From contig NC_044497.1 in NCBI RefSeq assembly GCF_902362185.1, positions 32,917,001 through 32,981,000 on the forward strand: DNA of 64,000 nt. The letters run 5' to 3'. The first letter of the stretch is position 1. The number at the start of each line of letters is the position of its first letter. Positions 50,846 through 63,665 of the stretch are shown piece after piece. The position numbers and the translations under genes were made by a program. This DNA is from Chanos chanos (taxonomy: Eukaryota; Chordata; Actinopteri; Gonorynchiformes; Chanidae). Below the pieces are notes generated by a model that worked only from the letters and a program-made list of their open reading frames with translations, made no database searches and was not told where the DNA came from.

Positions 50846-53800
50846 ATGAACAGCGAGGAGGAGTTCTATGACGCAGAGACAGGTGAGATCTGTGTAATGT
50901 CGAAGGTTGCAAAACATGTTTTTTTTCCTTTAAAACAGAGGAACAGAACTGTAGAGATGGAGACTTGATTGTGCTATTTCACAACTTGTCCTTCTAGAGT
51001 TTAAGTCGTCTCCCTCTCTCTTTCTCCTCCGATCCCCTCACCAGGTTTGGAATCAGACGACTCCTGTGAAGTTAGCTTTAAAGATGCCCTGGTTTACGAG
51101 GGTAAACAGACCTCCAATGGCAGTGCGCCACTGGAGAATGGAGTGTGGGAGCGCAGGTGAGGTTTAGTTGGGATGGTAAAAAGGGACATTTTGGGCTGAA
51201 TATGGGGATATTTCTCTGCTGTTGTGACATTAGCTCATACATGCATGTGTCCATGTGGTTGATACAGGACATCCCTTCCCGCCCCCATGTTCTCCAGAAA
51301 TGACTTCAGCGTCTGGGGATTCCTGAAGAAATGCATCGGCATGGTGAGGACACACTGTTTTTTTTGTGAAATTAGATCTTATTGGGTTTTGTGTTGTACA
51401 TCTATACTGAATGGATTCCTGCTGCAGTAAATGTGCACATTAGTCTTAAAAAAGGTCTCAAAATTTTATTTGTTATTCTAAGAATTATAAGAAATAAGAG
51501 TGATTAGAAATTGCAAATATTTCTGCCAATTGGTGAAAAGTGTCTAATTTTTCAAATGTGTTTTTTGCCATACAACTGCGATGCAACAACCCTCTGGCTG
51601 AGTAGGAGCTTTCCAAGATAACGATGCCCATTGTTTTTAATGAGCCACTGAGTTTTCTGCAGAGAATCACAGAGTATATGGAACACACATACCTCATCCA
51701 CAAAGCTTGCACAGTCTCTGACTCTATAGAACGGATGCAGGTAAGAACTGCCTCTCTTCCGCATGTACGTATACATGCATGAGTACACACACGCACACAG
51801 ACACACAAGTTAAACCCTTGTGTTTTATTTGCTAGCTTGTAGCTGCATTTGCTGTCTCTGCGGTGGCTTCACAATGGGACAGAACTGGAAAACCATTTAA
51901 CCCATTATTAGGAGAGACATATGAACTCACACGGTAATCTGCTGGCATACCAGCCTTTCATTTAACGTCATATGTATGTTGACTGTTATGCAATATTCTT
52001 CATGATTACATGGAATCTTTTAAGTCAGTGGTAAACCTAAGCGATGTTATTTTCTTACTTTTGGCTTCAGTATAGTGCTTCATTTTGTAAGGTTTACTCC
52101 TCTGACCCGCTCAGTTGTACTCTCAATAACATTTAATGGTCCCCCTTGTTATAAGTAAAATGAAACCTATTAGATTACTTATTTTGCATGTACAATTCTG
52201 CCTGTCTTTATGTTTGTTTTTTCCCTCTTTGTTTTAGGGAGGATGAGGGGTACAGACTGATCTCAGAGCAGGTCAGCCACCACCCGCCCATCAGTGCGTT
52301 CTACGCTCAGTCACTCAACCAGGACTTTGACTTTCACGGATCTATTTACCCCAAACTCAAGTTCTGGGGTAAGAGTGTTGAAGCTGAACCCAAAGGCACT
52401 ATGACACTGGAGCTGACCAAGTGAGTTTCACTAAGAAACAAAAAAGTTTGTCTGTGTGCGTATATACATGCATGTGTGTGCACACTTGTTTGTGCTTGTT
52501 TTCTCTCTTGTACAGAAACACTGTACAGGTTTGGGATTTAGACAGCATGCATGTGTTTTGTTTTTGTCTTTTTGTTCAGCAAGACAAGGGATTCCACTTA
52601 ACAAAGTCTCCCCTTATTTCAGGCATAGAGAGGCTTACACCTGGACAAACCCCCTCTGTTGTGTACACAATGTAATCCTGGGTAAACTTTGGATTGAACA
52701 GTATGGAACAGTGGAAATAGTCAACCACAGGTAATTCATCTGATGAGTATGCAAACATAATCTTCTCTTGCAGGGGTCTCAGTGTTCTTCTAATGAGTTG
52801 TTTGCTAACGTATAGTGGTCCCTAAATATTTAATTGTATAACAGATGCTCTCTTCACGTTCTGTGATAGGTTAGGATTCAGGCAGGTAAATATTAGTCTG
52901 TTCTGTGACATTTTTTTTCTTTTACTGCACTCTGTTTGGCAGCACTGGAGACAAATGTGTGTTGAACTTCAAGCCGTGTGGGATGTTTGGCAAAGAACTG
53001 CATCGAGTGGAAGGCTATATCCAGGACAAAAAGTGAGCATGAATGCATCGTTTCAGAATAGGTTTCTGGTATTTTCTTTGCTTTGTCAGTAGTTAATTTT
53101 TGCCCATTGTCCTGAGATAGTAAGAAGAAGAGACGCGTTATCTATGGCAAGTGGACGGAGTGTTTGTACAGCATAGAGCCAAAAGTTTATGAAACCAATA
53201 AGAAAGCCGAGAAGAAAAGTGGAGGGGATTCAAAGAAACACAAGCAGGTAAATGACACAGATTGTATTCTCTGGATATCATACTTAAGAATGTCGTCTTT
53301 TTTCCTTTTGAGTTGGATAATGTGTTTTACAGAGTTTTGAAAAATCTTCACAAAAAGTCTTCACTGCAGTTTGTAAACCTCTTTATCCTTTTTCCTTTAT
53401 TAATACCTGCAGTGTGATTGATAGGTGCAGGTAAAGATATTCTACGATATGGTAGTCATAGTTTGTAATGAATGTGGTATTCTGTTTAGAGTGTAGTGTC
53501 TGAAATGTAGTTGGCATTACAGTAGTGCAGTCTGTAGTTTAAACATTCCATAGCTGATACCACTCTGTGTGTAGAATCTATGCAGACAGGGGTGTATGTG
53601 GCAACAGCTGTTGTTTGTGGCTGTAGGAGCAGAGTTCTGGTGGTGATGATGCTGATGAAATGCCAGATGTTCAGGAGACAGTCGTTGTGATCCCAGGGAG
53701 TACACTGCTGTGGAGGGTAGCCCCGCGCCCCCCCCATTCTGCTCAGGTACTACCACTCCCCCACCGTATTCCCCTCTGTTGGGTTATATCTGTGTTTTCA

Positions 53801-54604
53801 CTGCAGTGATTCCCTTTTTTCTCTCTTTGATGCTTCTCTTCAGATGTATAATTTCACCAGATTTGCCATGACTCTGAATGAACTGGAGCCTGGCATGGAG
53901 CAGGTCTTGGCGCCCACAGACTGTCGTTTCAGGCCTGACATTAGAGCTATGGAGAATGGTGACATAGGTAAGTGGACAGCAAACACACACACACACACAA
54001 ACACAAACAGTCGAATTGTATTTGCATGAGTTTTTTTTTTTTTTAAACCAGTATTTCCTAAGGAAAAAAAAAATCTTTATTCAGAACCTTCATAATGTCC
54101 AGCTATCAAAGCTCATACGTATGTGTTTGTTTGTGTATTTGTTTTGAAATACACAGACACAGCAAGTCGAGAGAAAGAGAGACTTGAGGAAAAGCAGAGA
54201 GCTGCACGAAAGGAACGTGCTAAGGATGAACAGGAGTGGTCCACCAGGTGAGCCTAGTACTTTCTGAACAAGAGTCTGTCCAGCAATTTTGATTATAACT
54301 TCCAGAAGGTAACCACCAAGCTTTTTATCATTATGTACAGTATTCTTTTTCACAAAAGCATGCTTAGTCCAGTGAACATAGACAATGACAAAAGTATAAT
54401 CTTCCCCAAAAAGCTGAATCTCAGCGGAGAAGCTTCATTTTTTCAGTTAGTGCATTTTGCTAATATACTGGTCCAACATTGTGGCATTCCACTTTTTGTA
54501 GATGGTTCCAGCACGGCACAAATCCCTATACTGGCAATGCTGACTGGATCTACAAAGGTGGCTACTTTGATAGGAAGTACTCAGAGCTTCCTGATATCTA
54601 CTGA
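50846..54604 (+). CDS. osbpl2: Oxysterol-binding protein-related protein 2 (ORP2), complete, 13 coding exons
   Basis: A short ORP lipid-transfer protein; mammalian ORP2 moves cholesterol and PI(4,5)P2 between membranes. Exons: 50846-50882, 51045-51156, 51268-51343, 51606-51740, 51836-51933, 52238-52420, 52623-52730, 52943-53032, 53121-53247, 53627-53746, 53844-53967, 54157-54247, 54502-54604, giving 467 residues against about 480 in human. The start sits in a strong ACCACCATG context on an exon with an acceptor at 50767-50768. There is no PH domain, as expected for ORP2. The ORD begins near [16 protein letters not shown] and contains the EQVSHHPP signature at residues 163-170, [13 protein letters not shown], and [10 protein letters not shown]. 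The tail is a charged helix rich in [10 protein letters not shown] and ends PDIY. The residue pattern matches OSBPL2 rather than OSBPL1A. The exon 4 acceptor has a poor pyrimidine tract. Confidence 0.95.
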
Positions 54605-57106
54605 TTGACTGGGAAGAGCAGGAGTAACGTGACATACTCCTGGCCCATATCATCTCATCTCATCTCCTCTATAAGCTCCTATCATCATAATGTTCTTTTT
54701 TCTTTGCCATTGGAATGTGAGATTCAAACTAATGGTTTACTGGACTAACAGAACCTCCCCTCCCCCCTCCACAGAAACTGTACTGGAATCTGGGAATTCA
54801 TGCGACTGAATTAATTTATTTTTAAAGGTAGGGAATGCCTTATAAAACTGCTTAAAATTGTTATACTCAATATGTGTAATTTTGTTGTTTTGTTCAGTCC
54901 TTCCCCTTTTTCATGATCCACTCTTTTTACACTCAGGTATTCATTTTATGGGTACAAATTGTCACTGATGACAATGCTATGATGTCATCAGCAAGGAGAG
55001 AAAATAATTGTATGGCTATATACTGTGAGATTACCCTGAAATTGGAAAAGAAGAATGTGAAAAAGAGAAAATGTAAATGTAAATTTGTTTATTTTCAGAC
55101 TCATGCAAATGTTTTATCATCTTAACAGTATGTTATAATATGTCCAAAATTGTGACCTCTGTGATGGTAGGCAGGACTCAAGAACTGACAGTGAGAAAAT
55201 TGTGATCTTATTGGTGACTGTAATGAGGATGACTGGACTTTGTAGAGAAGGTGGGTGTGGCTAAGCCAGCCTTTCTGTTTGGTTATAACATGTTCAGTCC
55301 CAGTGGCAGGGCTCACTCAGGCCAGTTTTACTTTAGTCTTTATGGATACGGGGAGTTTACTTAAACACATATGCTCAATCTCCACATGCATGCTTGATAA
55401 TGTTACAAATCTGATTGTATGATTTTTTTTTTCTTTTTTGTGACTAGATAAATGAAAGCTGCTTATAACAATGTTTACTTAGAAGGTAAACACGTAGTTT
55501 TTTTAATGATAGAGAACTAATTAACAGTACTTAATAATCCAGTTAAGAAGATAAATGTAACCATACATTGGTTTTTGTGTGTTTGTGGTTGCCAAAGCAA
55601 TTTTTTTCTTGTAGAAACTAAAGCCATAGAATTCGTTAGGACTGCAAGTTTGTATTTTGTGGGTGACGTACAGGTGCACAAATAGATATACTGACATGGA
55701 GATGGGTGCTATTCAGTTTTTATTTTTAGCACTTGTGACTAGTGAGTGTCAAGGTGCTTCACATCAGCACACACACACACACATATAAACACAAATGAAG
55801 ATAATGGGGAAATAAATAAGAGAGGCACCACCATATTCAGACACAGAAACTCAAATACTGTGCTTTGGACACAGAAAGTGTCAGAATCTATGCAAACATC
55901 CATCAAAATGTCTGTCTGTCCTTGTAATGTACGTTTGGGAGATGTGTTGTTTTAAAAGAATGTCATTGTTCATGTAAAATACTTTGGTTAGCCTTATGCA
56001 GATCAGTCAAGCATGTTGGTCCCTTTGCTTAAGGTTTTGTCGGCTGTTTTTTGCACAGCATTTGGGTGTTCTTTGTTTGGGCATAAAGTTTGGGCTATAG
56101 TACGGCGTTTAATGTGGGGGTGTTGAGTTTGGGTGGGAGGTTGTTTATATGACTAAATATTAAAAAAAATTCCCCTATTCCAAAATAATATAGTCAGTCC
56201 CAAATAATTGATAGCTGTTGTGTAGTGTATTAGTTTTTAAAAAAAATCACTCAGTAATGTGGTCCATGTACAGTAGACTAGAGGGCTGTAATGAAATCTC
56301 TATAGAGTTTTTGAACATTTTTAGTAACATATTTGATCAGAGAGGTGAACATATATTTATCCTCTTTGATTTATATAATGTAGTTTGGCATGTCTAAACA
56401 TACACTAGAACATATTAGTCATTAGATATCATACTGTTCCTGAGTATCAATTTATTTTTATTACATGTGAACAGAGATGCCACACCGACTCTGAAACAGA
56501 AACCTGACCCTCTTGTTCAGCAAGCAGCTAAAAGCATAACGTGAAAGCCCTAGACACTGATGATGTGTACAGACGAGAATGTTGACTTTCGTCCTCATTT
56601 GCTCCATAGTGTGTTGTTATCTGCATCTGTCACTGTTGCTGTTATAAGATCATGCTTAGTTAATGTATAAATAGACCCATGCAGGTCACACAAAATGCAG
56701 CCATGTAAAGCAGACATGTAATGTTGAGAAATATGGCATTTAGCATCAGCGAGGTGGAAAATCTTGGGTGTAATGTTAAAGGTGTATAATGTTATCATTG
56801 TTGAATGTGACACATTGAATGCCAGCATCATGAAATCCAGGATTTTACAAACACTATTTAAAATGTAGAAATATATGTTCTTTTACGCCTCACATGGAGG
56901 CTTTACATAGTTGCATTTAATACAGTGTGGCCCCCTTTTTTACTACAAGTGGACAGAATCACACAAAACTGGTGATCAAAGTACTGTTCACTGTCTAATG
57001 TCATGTAAATCTAGTCATTTGTATTCTAGCAATAGAAAATAAGTATATAAGATAGCATCATTAAAGAATTTGATTTTAATTTGCAATGAGTGTTTTTATT
57101 AATAAA
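54605..57106 (+). other. osbpl2: osbpl2 3' UTR and spacer
   Basis: About 2.5 kb without a gene. AATAAA motifs occur at 55811-55816 and 57101-57106. The second lies at the end of a long AT-rich stretch and may be the distal poly(A) signal. Short CA runs occur near 55769-55780. Confidence 0.4.
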
Positions 57107-57627
57107 CAAAAATGCCATAGCTGAAGTTGAACATTTTTCATTTTCTCATCGTGCATGGATTTTTCTCACTACACATAGGTTATACATAAATCCCTCGATT
57201 GTGGCTGATTTAAATTGAGAGCAATATGTCACATAGTACCGTTATTTTACATAGCAGACATGTTCGTTTTTTACTGAAATGCTGCGCTGAGAATTAAGTG
57301 TAAACGTCACAATAATAACAACAATCCTATAAGTAGCCAAATAATTATTGTCTCAAAGTGTTGTACTTATTGGTTATGGTGGTGATGGTAAATATTTTGC
57401 AGTATTTCTGTGTTATTAATCTTAGAAATAACGTCAAGTTCCGCTTGGCACCATTAATCATGACCTACTTATTATGCGGCCTTTTTGGCAACCAAACTTC
57501 ACTCTGTTTGGCAACCAAACTTTTAAACCTAGATTGACATACTCTTTGGCCAACCAGAGTAATGTACGCAAACGGTATACAAATATGGTTCGGCCCCTGT
57601 TAGCTTGAAACACAACTGTCAACGCAT

Positions 57628-57765
57628 CCAATCAGCCACAGAGAATGTAATGTGGACCTATCAAATCTTTCCTCCATATCCAATAGGCGGAACTTCCGTC
57701 TCAACACGTTAGCGTTTACCTGACGGCGACTTAATATTCTCTGCATTCCACTCATAAACTGAAAC
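57628..57765 (+). promoter_or_regulatory. adrm1: adrm1 promoter (two CCAAT boxes) and 5' UTR exon
   Basis: CCAAT boxes at 57628-57632 and 57680-57684 precede a CGGAACTTCCG-like ETS motif near 57688. A consensus donor GTAAGT begins at 57766. The adrm1 start codon abuts an acceptor AG at 58273-58274, so a spliced leader exon ending at 57765 fits well. Confidence 0.55.
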
Positions 57766-58274
57766 GTAAGTTTATCGTACTTTACGTGCCTTATTTCCAG
57801 TTTTATGGTTCACCATCTACCTTGGGAACTCTATGTGTAACATCATTATGATGACGCTCCAATGAAAAAGCATTATATTTCAGAGGCAGACTTAAAGTAA
57901 TTAGCTTGCTAATGTTATCAAGTTCTTTAAATTGAGACAGCTGGCAATGGGCAATACTTTTTCATATCAGTCTGGCTGTCTAACGGTGTCTGTAATTTTG
58001 TTTCATTCTGAGCCTGTAGCTGTTTGAAATAACCTCCTTAACACTGTGCCTTTTCAGAAGTACTACTATTTCTGGAGGTAATTTGATGCCACACAATGGG
58101 ACGATATGTTGGAGAAAGATTAACACTAGTCCTAGACTAAATGACATTTAAAGCTCCATTCGGAGTGCGGCACGGGCTTAGGCTATTAATCAGCGTTTTA
58201 TGAAACGTAGCTCTGTGATTAGTACTAATCGTAGATGCAGCCAGAATGAACCGTTTCTCATATCAACGTCACAG

Positions 58275-60405
58275 ATGTCGTCTGGGGCGCTTTTCCCGAG
58301 TTTGGTATCGGGGTCTCGAGGCTCATCCAGCAAATACTTGGTGGAGTTCCGCGCCGGAAAGATGACACTTAAAGGCAGCACTGTGACACCAGACAAGCGC
58401 AAGGGTCAAGTCTACATCCAGCAGACTGATGACTCCCTCATCCATTTCTGCTGGAAGGACAGAACGACTGGGAATGTGGAGGATGTTAGTATCTGACCTC
58501 CTATATTTTCAGTAAACTGTTTTTCTTAAAGCTGAATTGTGTAATTTTTTGTGTATTCTCACCATTAAGTCTAGAGTCCAAACCAGAGTCTATTGTTTGG
58601 ACTGCTTTCAGTTTTTGAATGTTGGTTCAGTCTGTGGTGCTCAGCTGTAGATGTTGACATTGCATTTTTCCCATAGGATCTTATCATATTCCCAGAAGAT
58701 TGTGAGTTCAAGAGAGTAAACCAGTGCACTACAGGTCGCGTATATGTGCTCAAATTCAAAGCTGGTTCCAAAAGACTATTCTTCTGGATGCAGGTATGAG
58801 TTAAATCCAAAACAGTTTGAGCGTTACCTTATAACCATGTCATTCTTGCTTCAGTGGCTCGGTTTCATAACTGAAGAAAAAAAACATTCTTACTTGATGG
58901 TTGCAAGTCTCTTTTTTTAAATTTTGTAATCCGATACAAACTCTATCACACCTTCATTTTGTCACTTCATAGCAGTGTGATAAGTCACATGGGGGTACGG
59001 GGGGAATGAGGGCAAAAAGTGCCAGCATTCTCCTTATGCTCTTGGGTCTGTGCTTTTTTAGGAACCCAAGACCGATAAAGATGAAGAGCATTGTCGGAAA
59101 GTGAATGAGTACCTCAACAACCCACCCATACCTGGTGCCCTAGGGAGTGGAGGAAGTGGTGGACATGAACTCTCTGCTCTCGGAGGTATTGATACACACC
59201 ATTCCTCCATTTCTCTTCTCTGCACACTGGTTGTCTTTCGGTGACACATTTGATCTTTTCTAGAACATGAACACTCACAGATGTTGTGTGAGTGGCATGA
59301 CACATAGCACCAATGTCTGCACCAACACCAGTTTATTGAATGTTATGTTATGTTATTGCCAAGGTGAGGGTGGCTTGCAAAACCTCCTGGGAAATATGAG
59401 TCATAACCAACTCATGCAGCTGATTGGACCCACTGGACTTGGGGGACTGGGTGAGTGACTGTCTTTTAAGACAGCTTTTTATACATCTTCACCCTGTGTG
59501 GATGCCCGTTCAGAGAAACACTTTAGGTCTAACTTCCTGTAGAAAAGAATATAAAGAATATCATCATAGAATGGTTTGTGGTCATGTATTTCAATGAATT
59601 TTATCAGCTGTTTTATCGGTCTATTTTTAGCTCAAAGCTTGGCTCCCAGTTGTTTGCATAACACTATAGCTCCATTTGTTGTGAGTACACAACAGGTATT
59701 CTCAGAATTACTGTTCTGCGTATAGTGATGTTGCTAGGTAGTGATGGTTATGCCACCTCTCATTGATCCATTGTGACTGAGTGTATGGTTAATGTGTTCT
59801 CTCTCTGCAGGAGGTCTGGGGGCATTGGCAGGACCAGGTCTAGCCAGTCTCCTGGGAAGTGGAGCCCCAGCCTCTAGCTCCTCCTCCAGGTAGTGTTCAC
59901 TGAATAGGCTTTCTTAGAAAGGAATCAGAGGTAGTAACCTGCTTTTCCATGGTTAATTTCATGGTTTTGGTTGAACTGAGTTGGAACAAAAAGTTTAACT
60001 AGCCAAACTTTTGGTTTTCCTTACATTTTAGTTGTTAGTTTTCTTAATTACATTTGACAAGAGTATTAATTACATTTTACCTTATATTCAACATTTATTC
60101 CCAATTTCACTGACGTGAGCTGTCTGACGCATTCTGCATCTTTCACACCCTCTTCAGTTCTCGGAGCCAGTCCACTGCTGTTACTCCCTCATCCACCTCT
60201 GCTGCCACACGGCTCGGCTCCTCTCAGGTTCCAACCACACCCACAACCCCTTCTATTCCTACAGCAACTTCACCCACAGTCACGCCCACAACACCTGCAG
60301 GTCCCGTCCTCTCTACTGGAACCACCAGCCCCACCCAGCCTATCCAGCTGAGTGATCTACAGAGTATCCTAGCCAATATGAACGTGCCTGCAGCAGGCCA
60401 GGGAG
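58275..60405 (+). CDS. adrm1: Proteasomal ubiquitin receptor ADRM1 (Rpn13), 5' part
   Basis: Rpn13 docks on Rpn2 in the 19S proteasome, binds ubiquitin through its Pru domain and recruits UCH37. Exons seen: 58275-58484, 58677-58793, 59062-59185, 59364-59450, 59811-59889, 60158-60405, encoding 288 residues plus one base. The Pru domain covers residues 1 to about 130 ([46 protein letters not shown]). A Gly/Leu-rich segment and a Ser/Thr/Pro-rich linker follow. The last exon ends just after [18 protein letters not shown], the start of the C-terminal region. The exons for the UCH37-binding (DEUBAD) domain, about 120 residues, are not found up to base 64000. They probably lie beyond the window after a transposon-filled intron. 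The open frame upstream of 58275 is discounted because an acceptor AG abuts the ATG. Confidence 0.94.
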
Positions 60406-60533
60406 GTGAGGGGACGCATTAGCCCTGCAGCACAGAGCCACACACCGCTTATTCTTTCTCCACTACATGCTTTATGAGCCCTTTCTGTTTGTGGGCAAAG
60501 ATGTGAGAAGATTAGGACTAAGCTATTTTCAGT

Positions 60534-60850
60534 AGGGGTCGACCGATATGTTTTTTTCAGGGCCGATACCGATACTGATTATTAGTAATGAAGGAGACCG
60601 ATAACTGATATTTGGAACGGATATACATTTGTAGTAAAAATGAAAATCTTGGCATCAAAATTTAGAATAACACAAACTCTGACACAAAACCTTGTTGAAA
60701 TGCCTTTAAGCATGTTTAACTAAAAGAGAACTTTTCAACATTATTTTAAAACAAAAAGTGCAAGAAGCTCCCAGCAGTATTTCTCATGAAGTTAACTGTA
60801 AATTTAAAAAAATAAATAAGTCTGTTATGTAGGACTAGATGTTAATATCC
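60534..60850. repeat. Interspersed repeat with GTCGACCGATA end
   Basis: It opens with a GGGGTCGACCGATA motif and several CCGATA repeats, a pattern I know from dispersed fish repeats, possibly the end of a non-autonomous hAT element. No matching opposite terminus was found, so the family is a guess. Confidence 0.35.
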
Positions 60851-60857
60851 ACTGCCT

Positions 60858-61380
60858 AGACTCTGCAGGATGGTCAAGTGAGTGATGGCATCTTCTGGGT
60901 CATTAAGTGGGTGCCCTCTTTCCCCGATGTATGCTGATGGGCCCACGACACCTCCACAGGGTTCAGCAGTGAATGGGCTCACCCCCTAGATGCCATTTAC
61001 TCACTCTTCATCCTCAGCCCCTGGCTACCCTTTTCAGCAGCTCTGGAGAGGTCTTTGATTGCATGTTGGTGGGCCTTTCCTCACATTCCCATCTCCTGAA
61101 GTAGCATTGATGTTGATGTGGCTACAAACCCTCCTCAGCCTACTTTGACCAGGCGGACCTTTGCTTTCCAGCCATGTTGTTGCGCATCCTCTGAAAGCTT
61201 AGCATACCTCAGCTTCTTGCGCTTGTAGGCCTCCTCCAATGCGTCCTCCTAGGGCATTGTAAGCTCAATGATGTAAACGAGATGGAGTGAGGCCAACCAT
61301 AGCACAAGGTCTGGTCTGAGGTTGGTTGACGCAATTTCAGCTGGGAAACAGAGCCTCTGGCCTAGGTCTTCCACCATATA
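60858..61380 (-). mobile_element. LINE fragment: restriction-like endonuclease tail (R2-type)
   Basis: The minus strand reads LGQRLCFPAEIASTNLRPDL, then VLWLASLHLVYIIELTMP, a stop, EDALEEAYKRKKLRYAKLSE and GWKAKVRLVKVG. The PD...E core followed by TVPWE and AY..KK..Y is the pattern of the C-terminal restriction-like endonuclease of R2-type LINEs. The expected Trp codon after TMP is TAG, and further stops follow, so this is a dead fragment. Assignment rests on remembered family pattern only. Confidence 0.5.
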
Positions 61381-61689
61381 ATGTTTTTTAATTTTGATTT
61401 TTTTGACATAAATGAAGTGTTGGGATGGTAAAAAAGAAAAACACATTACAAAGAAAAAAATGTTAAAACTTAATTTTATTCAAATTTTACAACATGTTCA
61501 CTATAGTGGACAACAGGATTTCATTGTTCTTAAGCATGAAACATTTAAATGCGGAGTATGTACATGGAAAGATCTACTGGAATCATCCAGTAAAATACAA
61601 TACCACATAAAAAAACAAATGCAAATGAAGTTAATACAAAAGAATGGAAAATCTACAACATTTCACCTGCACCTTTTGTGATTTCTTCA

Positions 61690-63529
61690 TTAGTCTGAAT
61701 GGTATTTCATGTAGCATTCTGACTTTTTGGAGGCACAGAGGAACATGCTGCACTTTATGCATCTAACAAAGGATTTGCTTTTGCATCCAGGCATTCTGCA
61801 TCTGGAAGCATTTGGGGCAAATGGATTGCACCGTATTTCCTTATTCTCTCATCTAGATGGGCCTTCCTTTTCTTGATTTCCAGAGAGAATTGTTGGTCAC
61901 TTGAGTTAGAGTCATCTTGTTGACATACCTGTGCCTGGAATATCGGTTCCTCAGCCAAGAGGAGTGTGAACTTCAGGTTTTGGGAGGTTTTCTTTGCAGG
62001 TTGTTATAGGGCCTGTCTATATTGGTGGTATTAAATCCATGAAATGGTGATGGCCAAATCAGTGAAGTGAGGCATGGTACGAATAGCCCACCTCTTGGTG
62101 TAGCTGGACATTCTGTAGTAGCTGAGCATGTGATCGTGATTAAGTCAGGGATAACGCTTGACGACTTGTCCTGATATGAAAATATTGGACGAGATGCGGT
62201 GTTGTGAACTCACCCATGTAGTAACAAACAACCCCCGAAAGGCCTTTTAAGAGAAGCAGACATCGTTTTTGGTGATTGTCAGTTTGGTGATTGTCAAAGA
62301 TGAAGGTTGGCAAACTGTTCCATTACAGAAATACTGGATGTGGTGCAGGTAAATGCCGCTTCAGCTTGTGGAGTTTGCTCCGCCAATGATTTTACAATGT
62401 GTATACGATTTATAAATGAACAGCTTTATGGAAAAGTTTTTATGGAAAACTGTTCATTTTTTTTCCCGGGCCAGTAAAAATATAGAAGGGGCCAGTAAAA
62501 CTCTGACCTACTGGCCTGGGGACCAGTGGGGGAAAAGTGTTGTTTTGGACACTGCCATGACAACAGGCTTGTTGTCCATCCACTTGGTGAGTGCAGTTTC
62601 AGGTATCCGTACAATCATTTCTGATGACCCTCTTCCTCTTTTGCTCAGGGCCTTGTCAGCAGTGAAGTGGCAATCTTTTGGAATTTGAATCTTCTTAATT
62701 GTTCCTGTAGCAGGCAGGCCCCTTTCCAGGAGAGTGTCCAGAAGATTGATGGTGGTAAAATACTGGTCAGACTGCACCAGTGTTCCTCTGGGAGCCGTCT
62801 CGGTCAAATGCAGGGCTGCATTTGTACATATTCCCATCTGCTGGTTTTGAATGAAGGTGTTCTTTCCGTGGCAGGTCTCAAAGTCCAACACAAGACCACT
62901 CGGAATTGTGAGAATGAATACCTTTAATCCTGTTGGATTTGCTGGGAACATATTGACGAACTGGACCCCAGCTTGTGAAGGGAACCATTTGTTCATCTGT
63001 GCAGACTTTTGCTGGCCTAGGTAGGATGAGGCAACCCTGGAGAACTCTCTTCAGGAGTGGTCTTACTTTCCAAAGCAGATCCTTTTTCTTCTCATCCTCT
63101 GGCACATCCAAATCATTGACCACTTTCAGCAAAGATCTGATCTTGTTAAAACAATTTCGTGTCATGGAGTCAGTTATACTCGAGACTCTTGTTTTGGCAG
63201 CCCAGTACATTTTCATTCTTGGATATCCAAGGCATACCATATACACTGAGATTCCTAAAAAGATCTCTTCTGGAATTGTGTTTAGGTTTGGGTACCGAAA
63301 CCCAATGCCAATACGGCACTGGTTCCCATCCAATCGGTATCTGCCAGACCGAGTCACAACGCAGATTTTGATGCCTCATTTCAGTGCCTCTTAAATTCCC
63401 GAGCTGTTGATATTTGCCCTCTAGTGCTCCGAAACAGACACTACAGGCAAAAGAAGTATTACTGCGGGGTCACATTAGCCAGTAGCTAAACATGGCTGCG
63501 CCCAGTGGTTAATATTGACGTTAGAGGGT
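61690..63529 (-). mobile_element. Degraded piggyBac transposase (PGBD-like)
   Basis: Minus-strand pieces read in order as a piggyBac transposase. They run [12 protein letters not shown]...[31 protein letters not shown], then CTDEQMVPF (first catalytic Asp). Next come [18 protein letters not shown] (second Asp), WMDNKPV (third Asp), MLSYYRMSSYTKRW and HFTDLAITISW. A C-terminal Cys-rich finger with CRMPGCK, CIKCSMFLC and C..YH ends at a stop at 61692-61690. The frame changes near 62900 and is broken again between 62000 and 62510. About 150 N-terminal residues are missing. GGG followed by TTAA at 63527-63533 suits one element end at the usual target site; no matching left end was found. Confidence 0.8.
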
Positions 63530-63561
63530 TAACATAAGCACTCGCAACGGTATTTAGCTTC

Positions 63562-63621
63562 ACGGAAATCAAATTTGTTCCCGTTAAATTTACGGAAATC
63601 AAATTTATTCTCGTTAAATTT
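63562..63621. repeat. 30-bp tandem duplication
   Basis: Two adjacent 30-bp units begin at 63562 and 63592 and differ at two positions. A partial third copy may follow. The repeat lies between the piggyBac end and the BED fragment. Confidence 0.8.
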
Positions 63622-63665
63622 AAGGAATTTAATGGAATTTAATTGAAACGAAACTTAATTTTAGA

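Noticed and set aside
58200-58274. In-frame upstream extension of the first adrm1 exon
   Set aside because: An acceptor AG abuts the ATG at 58275, and family proteins start at this Met, so the upstream open frame is probably intronic.
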